Part shown: positions 36,798-45,626 of the stretch, piece by piece
How the letters are laid out: the number at the start of each line of letters is the position of its first letter
How positions within the stretch are numbered: position 1 is the stretch's first letter
NCBI GenBank assembly: GCA_016713035.1
Contig: JADJPW010000001.1
Span: forward strand, 930,001 to 994,000
Length of the DNA: 64,000 bases
Direction: 5' to 3'
Source of the DNA: Verrucomicrobiaceae bacterium
Lineage (GTDB): Bacteria > Verrucomicrobiota > Verrucomicrobiia > Verrucomicrobiales > Verrucomicrobiaceae
Translations under genes and position numbers: made by a program
The notes under the pieces: model-generated
Database searches by the model: none
Told to the model about the DNA's origin: nothing
Seen by the model: only the letters and a program-made list of their open reading frames with translations

Positions 36798-38711
36798 ATG
36801 ACCAAGAGACTATTCACCCCAAAAACGCCCTCGATGCACACCGAGCCTCCGGCTGCGGTCACTGCGGAGAGGGGTGATCCGGCTCCGGCATTTCGCACGC
36901 CATGGCGCATCCATTTGCTGATAGCCGCAGTGATGGGGGGACTCTGTGCATGCCTGTATGGCTGGACCGCAGACTTCCCATTCCTTTTCGATGACATCGT
37001 CTACATGACGAAGAATAAGCTCTTCATGGAGGCACGGTCGCTGCCGTATTTGACGGACTTTACGGCCTTTGCCACCTGGCCTGGAAAGAACTGGGAAGAC
37101 CCCGATCTGGCGCTGAACATCATCATGCGGCCTGCGGCCTATCTATCCCTGCATCTCAATTACATGCTGGATGGATTTCAGCCACGGTGGTTCCGAGTGG
37201 GGAATATGGCGCTCCACGCGGCCAATGGTTGGCTGCTCTACTGGCTGGTGATGCTGTCCGGGCGCAGCCTGGTGGAAAAAGGCCTGCTGCGGGCTCAATC
37301 AGCGCGGTTCATCGCGGTGGGAGCCTCACTGCTTTTCCTGGTGCACCCATTGGCGACAGAGTCCGTGACGTACGTCATTCAGCGCTTCACCTCGATGGCG
37401 ACATTTTTCATACTGGCATGTCTGGTTTTGCATCTTCACTCCATTGCAGTGGAGAGCAGGAGTAAACGAGCCTGGTGGCGTGCTGCGGCTGTGCTGTGTG
37501 CGCTTTTAGGCATGCAGACCAAGGAGACCGCCGTGACCGTCCCTCTGCTGGCGGTGCTTGTGCATTGGCAACTGCTGGGAGCTGGATTGCGGAGGGCACT
37601 TTGGAGCGGCCTTCCGCTGCTGCTTTGTCTGCCGCTGGTGCCTGCATTGGTATGGAAGACATCTGGAGCGATCCATGGAGGAGACTGGGACCTGCTGACG
37701 GCACTAAACATCGTGAACTACAAAAATGCGCCGCTGCCGGTGCTGACCTACTTCATCACACAGATCACGGTGGTGGCAGACTATGTGCGCCTGCTGCTGT
37801 GGCCGAGTGGGCAGAATGCGCTGCCTGATCCGCCCGTGTATTCCACGCTGTGGAATGCCCGGGTGCTCATCTGTGCGGCGGCGCTGGCATGTTTGCCTGG
37901 GCTCACCTGGCTGGTGCGCCGCTCCCAGGGTGGGGAAGGACATGGTCGGCTCATGGTGGTGGGAGTGCTGTGGTTTTTTGCGACTATTTCGGTGAGCTCC
38001 AGCGTGGTGCCACTGCCTGATCTGATGGCAGAGCACCGCGTCTATTTGCCATCCATCGGCATTTTCATTTTCATCGCTGCCTTGCTCGATCGCTTGGTGG
38101 AAAAATCGCGAATTCAAGAGGTCATGGGGAGCCGACTGCGATATGGATTCGTGGGTGCGGCTGCCGCATGCCTCGCGGTGGCGACCTGCCAAAGGAACGA
38201 AATCTGGCGTGATGAAATCTCGCTGTGGGGAGATACCGTCGCCAAGAGCCCTGGGAAATTCGTCGCGTGGACAAATTTAGGATTGGCCCAAGGCGAGGCA
38301 AATATGAAAGAGGCGGCACTCAAAAGCCTGAACAAAGCGGTGGAGTGCGATCCCAACTTATTTTTTCCCAGATACAATCGGGCGCTGCTCTACGCCTATA
38401 TGGAGCGGTGGCGGGATTGTGTGGATGAGTGCAAGCGCATCGTCGTGCATCCGCCACGTAATGAAAATGACATCATTGTTTATTCCTATCTTGGCTTTGC
38501 CTCGACACGGCTAGGGCGGCTCAATGAAGGGGAAAAGTGGATGCGGAAAGTCTTGCGCTACGATCCAGATCATTTCTTCTCCCACAAGGTGCTGGGAATC
38601 ATTTACTTCGAAAAGAAGTACGTTTCACAAGCCCGGCGCTGCCTACTCCGCGCCAATCAGCTCTCTCCTGGGGACCCGCTCGTCGCGGAGGTGCTGGCGG
38701 CATGTCCTTGA
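36798..38711 (+). CDS. GT-C-type membrane glycosyltransferase with C-terminal TPRs (TMTC-like)
   Basis: This is the intact paralogue (637 residues) of the protein at 19652. The first helix (LLIAAVMGGLCACLYGW) is followed by the acidic loop motif FPFLFDDIVYMTKN. About ten membrane helices come next, with HPLATESVTYVIQRFTSMAT and PLPDLMAEHRVYLPSIGIFI. Three or more TPRs follow (AWTNLGLAQGEANMKEAALK, SYLGFASTRLGRLNEGEKWM). It aligns at the C-terminus with the fragment at 21736 down to PGDPLVAEVL. By architecture it should move a sugar from a polyprenyl carrier onto protein at the outer face of the membrane, with the TPRs recognising acceptors (inference). It is followed 66 bp later by a PSD1 gene. 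Confidence 0.8.
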   Translation: MTKRLFTPKTPSMHTEPPAAVTAERGDPAPAFRTPWRIHLLIAAVMGGLCACLYGWTADFPFLFDDIVYMTKNKLFMEARSLPYLTDFTAFATWPGKNWEDPDLALNIIMRPAAYLSLHLNYMLDGFQPRWFRVGNMALHAANGWLLYWLVMLSGRSLVEKGLLRAQSARFIAVGASLLFLVHPLATESVTYVIQRFTSMATFFILACLVLHLHSIAVESRSKRAWWRAAAVLCALLGMQTKETAVTVPLLAVLVHWQLLGAGLRRALWSGLPLLLCLPLVPALVWKTSGAIHGGDWDLLTALNIVNYKNAPLPVLTYFITQITVVADYVRLLLWPSGQNALPDPPVYSTLWNARVLICAAALACLPGLTWLVRRSQGGEGHGRLMVVGVLWFFATISVSSSVVPLPDLMAEHRVYLPSIGIFIFIAALLDRLVEKSRIQEVMGSRLRYGFVGAAAACLAVATCQRNEIWRDEISLWGDTVAKSPGKFVAWTNLGLAQGEANMKEAALKSLNKAVECDPNLFFPRYNRALLYAYMERWRDCVDECKRIVVHPPRNENDIIVYSYLGFASTRLGRLNEGEKWMRKVLRYDPDHFFSHKVLGIIYFEKKYVSQARRCLLRANQLSPGDPLVAEVLAACP

Positions 38712-38777
38712 CTCGATGCAGATGTGAAACTCTCACAGGTGGGCGGTGTTAAGTCTTCAAAACACCACCGCTTTCCC

Positions 38778-41288
38778 ATGAAGGTCCTGTCTGCCTTGCT
38801 CACATTCTTCCTCGCTACCACGCTGCATGCCGCTGATGCCCCTGGCGCTGCTGCGCATGCAGGTATCCCAGCGGACCAGCTCGCGTTCTTTGAGAAAAAC
38901 ATCCGGCCAGTGCTGGTGCAGCAGTGCTACAAATGCCACAGCGCTGAGTCAGAGAAGCTCAAGGGCGGTCTCACGCTCGATACACGCGAGGGGACGCTCC
39001 TCGGCGGCGAGAGCGGCCATCCTGGCGTCACGCCGGGAAATCTCGCCGAAAGCTCGATCTACGAGGCCATCCTCTGGCAAAACGAAGACATGCAGATGCC
39101 TCCGAAGCAAAAGCTGCCAGCGGAGGTCATTGCGCATTTTCGTCAATGGATCGAAATGGGAGCACCAGACCCCCGCGAGTCCAAAATGGCCACCGCAGCC
39201 ACGGGCGGCAAACGCAGCATCAATATCGACGAAGGCCGCAAACACTGGGCCTTCCAAAAACCGGTCAAAACAGCTCCTCCAGCCGTCAAAGGCACCAATT
39301 GGCCCAAAAGCGACATCGACCGCTTCATCCTCGCGGGGCTGGAGAAAGCCGGTTTGCAGCCCACAGGCGATGCAGATGCCGCGACACTGCTGCGGCGCAT
39401 TTCTTTCGATCTCACAGGCCTCCCGCCGACGCCTGATGAGGTGAAGGCCTTCCTCGCAGACACCTCCCCTGATGCAGTGAAGCGTGTGATCGACATGTAC
39501 CTCGATAGCGAGCATTACGGCGTCAAATGGGCACGGCACTGGCTGGATGTGGCCCGTTATGCAGAGAGTAGCGGCAAGGACAGCAACGTGCTCTACCCGC
39601 ACGCCTGGCGCTACCGTGACTACGTCATCGACAGCTTCAAAAAGGACAAGCCGTATGACCAATTCCTCAAAGAACAAATCGCTGGCGATTTGATGAAGTG
39701 GAAAACCAAGCAAGAGCAGGCGGAGAAGATCGTCGCCACTGGATTCCTCGCTGTCGGTAGCAAAGGCCACAACCAGCGTGATAAGCGCCAGTTCCAGCTC
39801 GACCTCGTCGATGAGCAGATCGATGCCGTATCGCAGTCCATGCTGGGGCTCACGCTGGCCTGCGCACGCTGTCACGATCATAAATTCGACCCCGTGACCC
39901 AGCGTGACTACTATGCTCTAGCGGGCATCTTCCTCAGCAGTGAGACGCTTTACGGCACCTACAGCCAGATCCAGAATCAAAACCCCGGCACGCTCATCGA
40001 GCTCGATCGCGAGGCTGATCAAGTCGCCGCTTTGGCCAAACTCAGCCCCACAGAGGTCTCGCAGCTCAAAAAGCGCTACGAAGAAGCCCTCGCCGCCTCG
40101 AACAAAATCCGCGATGAAGTCCGCAGCATGTCTGCGCAGGAGCGGAGCACTCAGACAGCGCAGAATTTTCTGCGCATCCGCAGCTCCTTTGATCGTGCGG
40201 ATGGGATGAAGGCGGATGCAGATCTGTTCTATGACGACGGCACACCCAAGACACTCGCCATGGGCGTGCTGGATCGCCCCGCTCCGATCAATAGCCCCAT
40301 CCTCATCCGTGGGGAGCTCAAGCAGCCCGGTGAAATCGTCCCACGCGGCCTGATCGAAGTCCTCTGTGCCAAAGACGAGCCACGGAACATCGCGCAGGGC
40401 AGTGGCAGGCTCGATCTCGCTTTCTGGATCGCGTCCAAAGAGAATCCGCTCACCGCCCGCGTGATGGTCAATCGCATCTGGCTCAAGCTCATGGGCTCTG
40501 GACTCGTCGCGACGCCGGACAACTTCGGCGTCATGGGGCAGAAGCCCACGCACCCGGAGCTGCTCGATTATCTGGCCGTCCGCTTCATGGAAAACGGCTG
40601 GAGCATCAAGCAGCTCATTCGTGAGATCATGCTCAGTCGTGTTTACCAGATGAGCAGCACGCACCAGGTGGCCAATTTCGCTGCTGATCCAGATAATAAG
40701 CTGCATTGGCGCATGAATCAGCGTCGCCTCGATGCGGAGGAGATCCGTGATGCCATGCTCGCCGTCGCTGGAGTGATCAATTTTTATCCCACCGATGGAT
40801 CGCCCGTCGCTCGTGCCGAGGAAGGCCGCGCAGGCATCATCAATCTGCTGCGTGAGGTGAACTCCCGGCCACAGTTTTACCGCAGCGTCTATCTGCCGAT
40901 CATTCGTGATCAGATCCCCGAGTTCTTGACCATCTTTGACTTCCCAGATGCCAGCCTCGTCGCAGGAGATCGCGACACGACAAATGTGCCCTCGCAGAGT
41001 CTCTTCCTCATGAATAATCCGCAGGTCCAAAGCCTAGCGGATGCCTTTGCGAAGCGCATTGGCGAATATGATGGCGATCCCGCCGCCAAGCTCGCATTCG
41101 CTTACCATCTGGCCTTTGGCCGCCAGCCGAACGCAGCGGAAAAGAGTGCCATCGCCAGCTTCTGGAATCGCTTTCCGCAAGAGGTGGTCAAAAACAAACC
41201 GATCCTCAAAGACAATCTCAAAAGCGTCTCCCTTGCGGCCTTCTGTCAGGCGCTGTTCTCGAGCGCAGAGTTTCGCTATTTGAACTGA
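38778..41288 (+). CDS. PSD1-type cytochrome C/DUF1549/DUF1553 secreted protein
   Basis: This secreted multidomain protein has a signal peptide (LLTFFLATTLHAADA). A Planctomycete cytochrome-type domain with haem motif CYKCH (QQCYKCHSAESEKLKGGL) and a distal Met in DMQMPPKQKL follows (about 35-140). DUF1549 comes next (RFILAGLEKAGLQPTGDADA, TGLPPTPDEVKAF, DKPYDQFLKEQIAGDL, CARCHDHKFDP). DUF1553 closes the protein (NPLTARVMVNRIWLKLMG, PTHPELLDYLAVRF, LDAEEIRDAML). At about 836 residues it is near normal length and intact, unlike the copy at 15167. The Met at 38778 is chosen because it opens the signal peptide. The DUF1501 gene 19 bp downstream is its usual partner. These pairs are believed to handle polysaccharides extracellularly, but no reaction is proven. 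Confidence 0.92.
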   Translation: MKVLSALLTFFLATTLHAADAPGAAAHAGIPADQLAFFEKNIRPVLVQQCYKCHSAESEKLKGGLTLDTREGTLLGGESGHPGVTPGNLAESSIYEAILWQNEDMQMPPKQKLPAEVIAHFRQWIEMGAPDPRESKMATAATGGKRSINIDEGRKHWAFQKPVKTAPPAVKGTNWPKSDIDRFILAGLEKAGLQPTGDADAATLLRRISFDLTGLPPTPDEVKAFLADTSPDAVKRVIDMYLDSEHYGVKWARHWLDVARYAESSGKDSNVLYPHAWRYRDYVIDSFKKDKPYDQFLKEQIAGDLMKWKTKQEQAEKIVATGFLAVGSKGHNQRDKRQFQLDLVDEQIDAVSQSMLGLTLACARCHDHKFDPVTQRDYYALAGIFLSSETLYGTYSQIQNQNPGTLIELDREADQVAALAKLSPTEVSQLKKRYEEALAASNKIRDEVRSMSAQERSTQTAQNFLRIRSSFDRADGMKADADLFYDDGTPKTLAMGVLDRPAPINSPILIRGELKQPGEIVPRGLIEVLCAKDEPRNIAQGSGRLDLAFWIASKENPLTARVMVNRIWLKLMGSGLVATPDNFGVMGQKPTHPELLDYLAVRFMENGWSIKQLIREIMLSRVYQMSSTHQVANFAADPDNKLHWRMNQRRLDAEEIRDAMLAVAGVINFYPTDGSPVARAEEGRAGIINLLREVNSRPQFYRSVYLPIIRDQIPEFLTIFDFPDASLVAGDRDTTNVPSQSLFLMNNPQVQSLADAFAKRIGEYDGDPAAKLAFAYHLAFGRQPNAAEKSAIASFWNRFPQEVVKNKPILKDNLKSVSLAAFCQALFSSAEFRYLN

Positions 41289-41307
41289 ACCCCAAGCTCC
41301 ACAAGCC

Positions 41308-42741
41308 ATGAACTCGACCTCTCATCCCTTCTCGCGACGAGCAGCACTCAAATACTCTTCGAGCGGCTTTGGCTACATGGCTTTTTCTGCACTCTCGACT
41401 TGGGCTGCGGAGCAATCAGGCGTCCAGCATGGGCCACTCGCTGCCAAACAGCCACATTTCACCCCCAGGGCAAAGCATGTCATCTTCCTCTGCATGCAGG
41501 GAGCCCCATCGCATGTCGATACCTTTGACTACAAGCCGAAACTCATCGCCGATGCAGGCAAAACCGCCCCTGCCGCAGCGGGTGGTCGCGGGCAGGCAAA
41601 GCTGATGGCTCCACAGTGGGAATTCCAGCGCCGTGGGAAGAGCGGACTGTGGATTTCTGACCTCTGGCCAAATCTAGCCAAGCAGGCCGATGATCTCTGC
41701 ATCCTCAATTCGATGGCTACTGATGTCCCCGCGCATCCGCAGGCCTTTTCGCAGCTCCACACCGGCACGGCGCAGTTCATCCGGCCATCTCTCGGGGCGT
41801 GGACGCTTTATGGACTCGGCACACAGAACCAGAACCTGCCGGGTTTTGTGACGATCAATCCGCCAGCCAATGCCACACGCAGCTTTGGCAGCGCCTTCCT
41901 GCCCGCGATCTACCAGGGCACCAAAGTAGGCGGTGGCAGCATCCCCGGACTGCCACAGGCACTCGCACGACGCTTCGGCGGCGGCACGGAGCAGGCCACC
42001 GTCGCGAACATCAAAAACAACCGCCTTCCCACCGAGGCGCAGCGTGAGCAGCTCGATCTCGTGCAGGCACTCAATCAAGCCACCATGCAGCAAAGCGGTG
42101 GCGTGAGTGCTGAAGTGGAAGGCGTCATCGAGAGCTACGAACTGGCCTTTCGCATGCAGGCAGAGGTGCCAAAGGTCATGGACCTCGCGAAGGAAACTGC
42201 CGCCACCAAGGCACTCTACGGCATCGGCGACGACGAAACGGACACCTTTGGCAAGCAGTGCCTCATGGCGCGGAAATTCGTCGAGGCCGGTGTGCGCTTC
42301 ATCGAGATCACCCATGGCAACTGGGACCATCATTTGAATCTCAAAGCCTCCCTGGAGCGCAACTGCACCCAGGTGGACAAACCCATCGCTGGCCTATTGG
42401 CCGATCTGAGAGCACGCGGCCTGCTGAAAGACACGCTCGTCATCTGGGGCGGAGAATTCGGCCGCACCCCGCACTCCCAGGGCGATGATGGACGCGATCA
42501 TAATCACAAAGGCTTCAGCATGTGGATGGCCGGCGGTGGTGTGAAAGGCGGCATGAACTACGGCCTCACCGACGACCACGGCTACGAAGCCGTGCACAAC
42601 AAAATGCACATCCACGACTGGCATGCCACCGTGCTCGCCCTCATGGGCCTAGATCACGAAAGGCTGACTTTCCGCTACGCAGGCCGCGATTTCCGCCTCA
42701 CCGATGTGCACGGCACCGTGGCGAAGGAAATCTTCGCGTAA
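41308..42741 (+). CDS. DUF1501 (sulfatase-fold) exported protein
   Basis: This 477-residue protein carries a Tat-like leader (SRRAALKYSSSGFGYMAFSA). The alkaline-phosphatase/sulfatase-like core of DUF1501 is clear: AKHVIFLCMQGAPSHVDTFD, SLGAWTLYGLGTQNQNLPGF, ARKFVEAGVRFIEITHGNWD, VIWGGEFGRTPHSQGDDGRD, HNHKGFSMWMAGGGVKGG and HIHDWHATVLALMG. The Asp/His pattern indicates metal binding. It follows the PSD1 gene after 19 bp, the standard two-gene cassette in PVC genomes. The end overlaps the 3' end of the convergent metalloprotease gene by 44 bp. A second DUF1501 gene is at 54856. Confidence 0.93.
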   Translation: MNSTSHPFSRRAALKYSSSGFGYMAFSALSTWAAEQSGVQHGPLAAKQPHFTPRAKHVIFLCMQGAPSHVDTFDYKPKLIADAGKTAPAAAGGRGQAKLMAPQWEFQRRGKSGLWISDLWPNLAKQADDLCILNSMATDVPAHPQAFSQLHTGTAQFIRPSLGAWTLYGLGTQNQNLPGFVTINPPANATRSFGSAFLPAIYQGTKVGGGSIPGLPQALARRFGGGTEQATVANIKNNRLPTEAQREQLDLVQALNQATMQQSGGVSAEVEGVIESYELAFRMQAEVPKVMDLAKETAATKALYGIGDDETDTFGKQCLMARKFVEAGVRFIEITHGNWDHHLNLKASLERNCTQVDKPIAGLLADLRARGLLKDTLVIWGGEFGRTPHSQGDDGRDHNHKGFSMWMAGGGVKGGMNYGLTDDHGYEAVHNKMHIHDWHATVLALMGLDHERLTFRYAGRDFRLTDVHGTVAKEIFA

Positions 42742-44083
42742 TGCCATCTTCAGAGAGAACCACGGATGGTGCTGATCCTTCGCCAGCGCTGAACTTCACG
42801 CCGACGCTCTTGAAGTTTTCCTTCATCTCATTGGCGAGCTGACTGAGGCTACGGCCTTCGAGAAGCACGTCGAGGTGCTTGAATGGGGCGGTATCGGGCT
42901 TCAAGTCAGGTGGCCGAAAGTCACTCGGGTAGCTAAAGCGCCCATCTGGGAAGCGCTTCACGCGTGGATCGGCAAAGAAGGTGCGCAGGGCCTGCACTTC
43001 GCCATACACGGCGTCCATGAACTTGATGAAGCGGGTACCTTTCTTGTCCCCATCCAGGTGGCAGAAGTAATACACGATGAGGTAGGAGTGGAAGTAGAGC
43101 TCGCTCATCTTGCGGTTATCCGTCTCTGCCAGCCCATCCCAGGTGGCGCGGTTCATTTTCAAATGGGTGCCCAGGCTGCGGATGCCGGTGCTATGGCCAC
43201 GGCGCTCACCGTTTGCGATGTGTTCTTTGAGGCCGGTCTTGTGGGCCTCTACACGGAAGTTGCCGCTTTTATAGGGCAGGCTCTCGGAGTATTCGGCGGT
43301 GCCTTCGATGATCCACTTCGGTAGGAAGGTGAGGTAGTCATCCATGACCTGATGCGTGATCTCGTGGACGAGGGTGTCGTTGCTGTAATTGTCGTCTTTG
43401 AACCAGGTTTTGCCGCGCATTTCCAGCCCCAGGCTGGGAAAGGGGATCATGAAGACTTTTTTACCCCCCATGTACACGCCACCAGAGTTCTCTGGGCCAC
43501 CTGCGGCGATGTAGTCATTCCGGGTTTCGTAGAGCTCGGCTTTGTAGCGCTCGAATCCAGGTGGTGGGCGGCAGACGATGCCCCAGGGTAGGTCGCCGAT
43601 GAGCTTTTTCGTGGCTTCAAAGGTCCTCGCGACCTCCTTCATCACGCTGCCGGCGATTTTGGCCTGGGAGGTGAACTCAAAGCCCTCCGACTGATACACA
43701 AATTGCCGCGCAGGGGCATTTTCGACAGTAGGGGTGATTTCGACGGATCTCGCGGCGACTTCGACCTGCGCTGGCCAGACGCGTTTTTCGATGGGGAGCC
43801 GCGCTGGATCTGCTGCTGCCGTAGGAGCCGCTGCGGGCTGGCCAGATGCAGGCGTAAGGCTTTTCACATAGGCCTGATCTTCGGCGGAAAAGCGCGTGAT
43901 AGGCAGCGTGTGCTCCTTCCCATCGCTCATGCGGATGGTGACACTGTCTGCCGTGGCAGAGACGAGCGTGGCCTGGATGATGCGCCCTTGCGTATCCTTC
44001 CATGGCCGGACGGCGTTTTGGGCCGCCAGCAGCATGGTTAGCGACAAAAAGGCAAACAGAAGACAGGGAAAGCGTGCAGGCAT
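42698..44083 (-). CDS. Exported SHD1-domain zinc metalloprotease (HEITH gluzincin-like)
   Basis: From the Met at 44083 there is a signal peptide (LLFAFLSLTMLLAAQN). An SHD1-like domain (about 26-74; RPWKDTQGRIIQATL, LPITRFSAEDQAYV) and a Pro/Ala linker follow. The catalytic domain has HEITH at 240-244 and a downstream Glu in IIEGTAEY (260 or 264), as in gluzincin metallopeptidases related to DUF1570. It would cleave secreted or surface proteins. The SHD1 domain is shared with the leucine-rich protein at 5459. The last 44 bp lie antisense to the DUF1501 gene end, so the two transcripts converge. An upstream start at 44251 would disrupt the signal peptide and is less likely. Confidence 0.8.
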   Translation of the reverse strand: MPARFPCLLFAFLSLTMLLAAQNAVRPWKDTQGRIIQATLVSATADSVTIRMSDGKEHTLPITRFSAEDQAYVKSLTPASGQPAAAPTAAADPARLPIEKRVWPAQVEVAARSVEITPTVENAPARQFVYQSEGFEFTSQAKIAGSVMKEVARTFEATKKLIGDLPWGIVCRPPPGFERYKAELYETRNDYIAAGGPENSGGVYMGGKKVFMIPFPSLGLEMRGKTWFKDDNYSNDTLVHEITHQVMDDYLTFLPKWIIEGTAEYSESLPYKSGNFRVEAHKTGLKEHIANGERRGHSTGIRSLGTHLKMNRATWDGLAETDNRKMSELYFHSYLIVYYFCHLDGDKKGTRFIKFMDAVYGEVQALRTFFADPRVKRFPDGRFSYPSDFRPPDLKPDTAPFKHLDVLLEGRSLSQLANEMKENFKSVGVKFSAGEGSAPSVVLSEDGITRRFPSPRCRAHR

Positions 44084-44169
44084 CACAAGTCGATTTATAA
44101 GGCAAATGTCCCAAGTTCCGCAACGCCTTGTTTCATGCTCGAAATGTGCGCCTTCAATCCAGTTCACGG

Positions 44170-44736
44170 TCAGAGCTGTGTAGCTATGCAGAACTGTATC
44201 CCAAGGACTGCCGTCACGATGAGGCAACCAAATACTGGAGAAATGGAACACATCGCTGAGAAGTCCATGCCTGCTTTCCGAGTCCTCAGATAAACGAACA
44301 CGTCAAAAGCGAAGTAAATCACCGTCATCCAGAATGCCAACGTGCACGCCACCCGGAAAAAAGGCAATCTATAAGCGGCCAATAACAACAAGGTAGCCGT
44401 CTCCAAAATGAAGCCTCCAGCCACAAATATGAAAGCGGTAGCAGCGGTCGGCATGAGCGGCTCTGCGGGCCTGATGTAACGATCTGTATCGGCAGGGCTG
44501 CCCCACTCGTCCCCATCTCTCAGTGCGACGTGCTGTGGAAAGGTGAGCAATCGAATCCGCATATTGCGTCGTGGAACGCCAACCGCCAATCCCGCGAGAT
44601 AGTGTCCACACTCGTGCACGGCAACAATGGCGAAATACGCAACGCTCCACACCGCAAGCATCCAAGGCATTTGGCTGAGGTCAGGCATATCGTGTGATGC
44701 AGTTTGGTGGGCAACATTAATCTCACCAACGTCCAA
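44170..44736 (-). CDS. Polytopic membrane protein with HExxH motif (site-2-protease-like)
   Basis: This 188-residue membrane protein has about four helices. The first carries AIVAVHECGHYLAGLAVGVP, with HECGH at 41-45, the zinc-binding signature of M50-type site-2 proteases. No clear NPDG or LDG third-ligand motif is visible later, so it may be a degenerate or very small member. Later helices include AATAFIFVAGGFILETATLL and FWMTVIYFAFDVFVYL. A Met at 44688 (MPDLSQMPWM) is an alternative start. It lies upstream of the SHD1 metalloprotease on the same strand with an 86-bp gap. A role in intramembrane cleavage is possible but unproven. Confidence 0.65.
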   Translation of the reverse strand: MDVGEINVAHQTASHDMPDLSQMPWMLAVWSVAYFAIVAVHECGHYLAGLAVGVPRRNMRIRLLTFPQHVALRDGDEWGSPADTDRYIRPAEPLMPTAATAFIFVAGGFILETATLLLLAAYRLPFFRVACTLAFWMTVIYFAFDVFVYLRTRKAGMDFSAMCSISPVFGCLIVTAVLGIQFCIATQL

Positions 44737-44799
44737 GCGGAGGGCGGGGATTGGTTCGGAGAATGATCGAACGGCCTTAGAGTGTCAAAGCCTCAACGT

Positions 44800-44932
44800 G
44801 TTTGGATTCTGCCTCGCGGCTTGCAGCATCGAGCAGTTCCTCGGCCAGGAGGATGTGCGCACGACGGAAATCTACACCGTGCTGGCCAAGGCGATGCGCG
44901 GGTAGATCACCAACCCGCTGGATGATCTGTGA
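44800..44932 (+). pseudogene. C-terminal remnant of a tyrosine recombinase (integron-integrase-like)
   Basis: The stretch reads CSIEQFLGQEDVRTTEIYTV, then LAKAMRG, a TAG codon (44903-44905), ITNPLDDL and a TGA (44930-44932). This matches the end of IntI/phage integrases, where an L-L-G-H-x-D-V-x-T-T-x-I-Y-T-H box with the nucleophilic Tyr is followed by a G-V-x-S-P-L-D-x-L tail. The expected LGH is LGQ, TMIYTH is TEIYTV and the tail is cut by a stop, so it is dead. Only about 40 codons are left, and the catalytic Arg and His boxes upstream are gone. It marks an old integration site beside other fragments. Confidence 0.6.
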
Positions 44933-45168
44933 GTCGGGAGTGGATGGCTTCACCTGAGCCTTGCTTGAGCAATGAAGCGCCCCATTGCAGGCCCAAGGTC
45001 GTCGCTCACTTCATTTCAGGAATCGACTGTAATATCCAGTCCTCATTGGAATCGGCTCTTGGACAATGTTCTAGGTAGCATCTGCGCACGCACACGTAGT
45101 TGGAGCATATGCGTTAAGGTTGGCACGAGATAAAATGGCGAAGAAATCATCTACGCCTCGCCGCAACA

Positions 45169-45579
45169 TTAACTGTAATTGATAACGTGGCTACTTAGCA
45201 AAGCACACAACCGCCGTGGAGACTGCCTCCTGCTCTACGGCCGTGCACAGGACGCCCTGGATGCCTATGAAGCCGCGCTCGCTATCACACCAGATGATGA
45301 CTACGTCCTCTACAACCGCGCCCGCGCCCACCTAGCCCTAGGAAACCCCACCGCCGCGAAAACCGACCTCAACGCCGTCCTCGACTCCAAAACCAGCCAA
45401 CCCGGCGCACGCAAACTCGCGACCAAGGAACTGGAAAAGCTGAAGTAACTTTCCGTCAGCCCATCTGCGACAGCCATCGTTTAGCAGGGCAGTTGGAGCC
45501 CAGGATTATTGCCATATTTTTAAGCCTGGCCAGATCATTAAACCAGCAACGACACAGTTAACGGTAATCCTGGCTACTT
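45169..45579. repeat. Direct repeats bracketing a TPR fragment
   Basis: TTAACTGTAAT, then GGCTACTT (45169-45196), recurs as TTAACGGTAAT, then GGCTACTT (45558-45579), in the same orientation. The distance between the two blocks differs (9 bp and 3 bp). The copies enclose the TPR gene fragment at 45179. They may be recombination footprints near the integrase remnant; no attC-like fold is clear. Confidence 0.4.
45179..45448 (+). pseudogene. TPR protein fragment
   Basis: Two tetratricopeptide repeats are readable: NRRGDCLLLYGRAQDALDAY EAALAITPDDDYVLYNRARA and HLALGNPTAAKTDLNAVLD, ending ATKELEKLK before a TAA. Only a TTG can serve as a start (45179), and the preceding sequence has no signal peptide or coding continuity. 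This looks like the 3' end of a longer TPR gene whose beginning was lost. The end sequence is typical of a C-terminal repeat stack. It sits between two direct repeats and 250 bp after an integrase remnant. Translation is uncertain. Confidence 0.5.
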
Positions 45580-45626
45580 GTTCGTGCTCTTGAGTAGCAT
45601 CGCATCGCGCATCAGGTGACCAAGAC

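Noticed and set aside
39918..41030. 370-codon open frame opposite the PSD1 gene
   Set aside because: Antisense shadow of a well-supported gene; composition is the reverse of its conserved codons.
45169..45579. An integron gene cassette with attC sites
   Set aside because: The direct repeats do not show the paired R'/R'' and L'/L'' core sites or a foldable palindrome, so only a recombination footprint is claimed.
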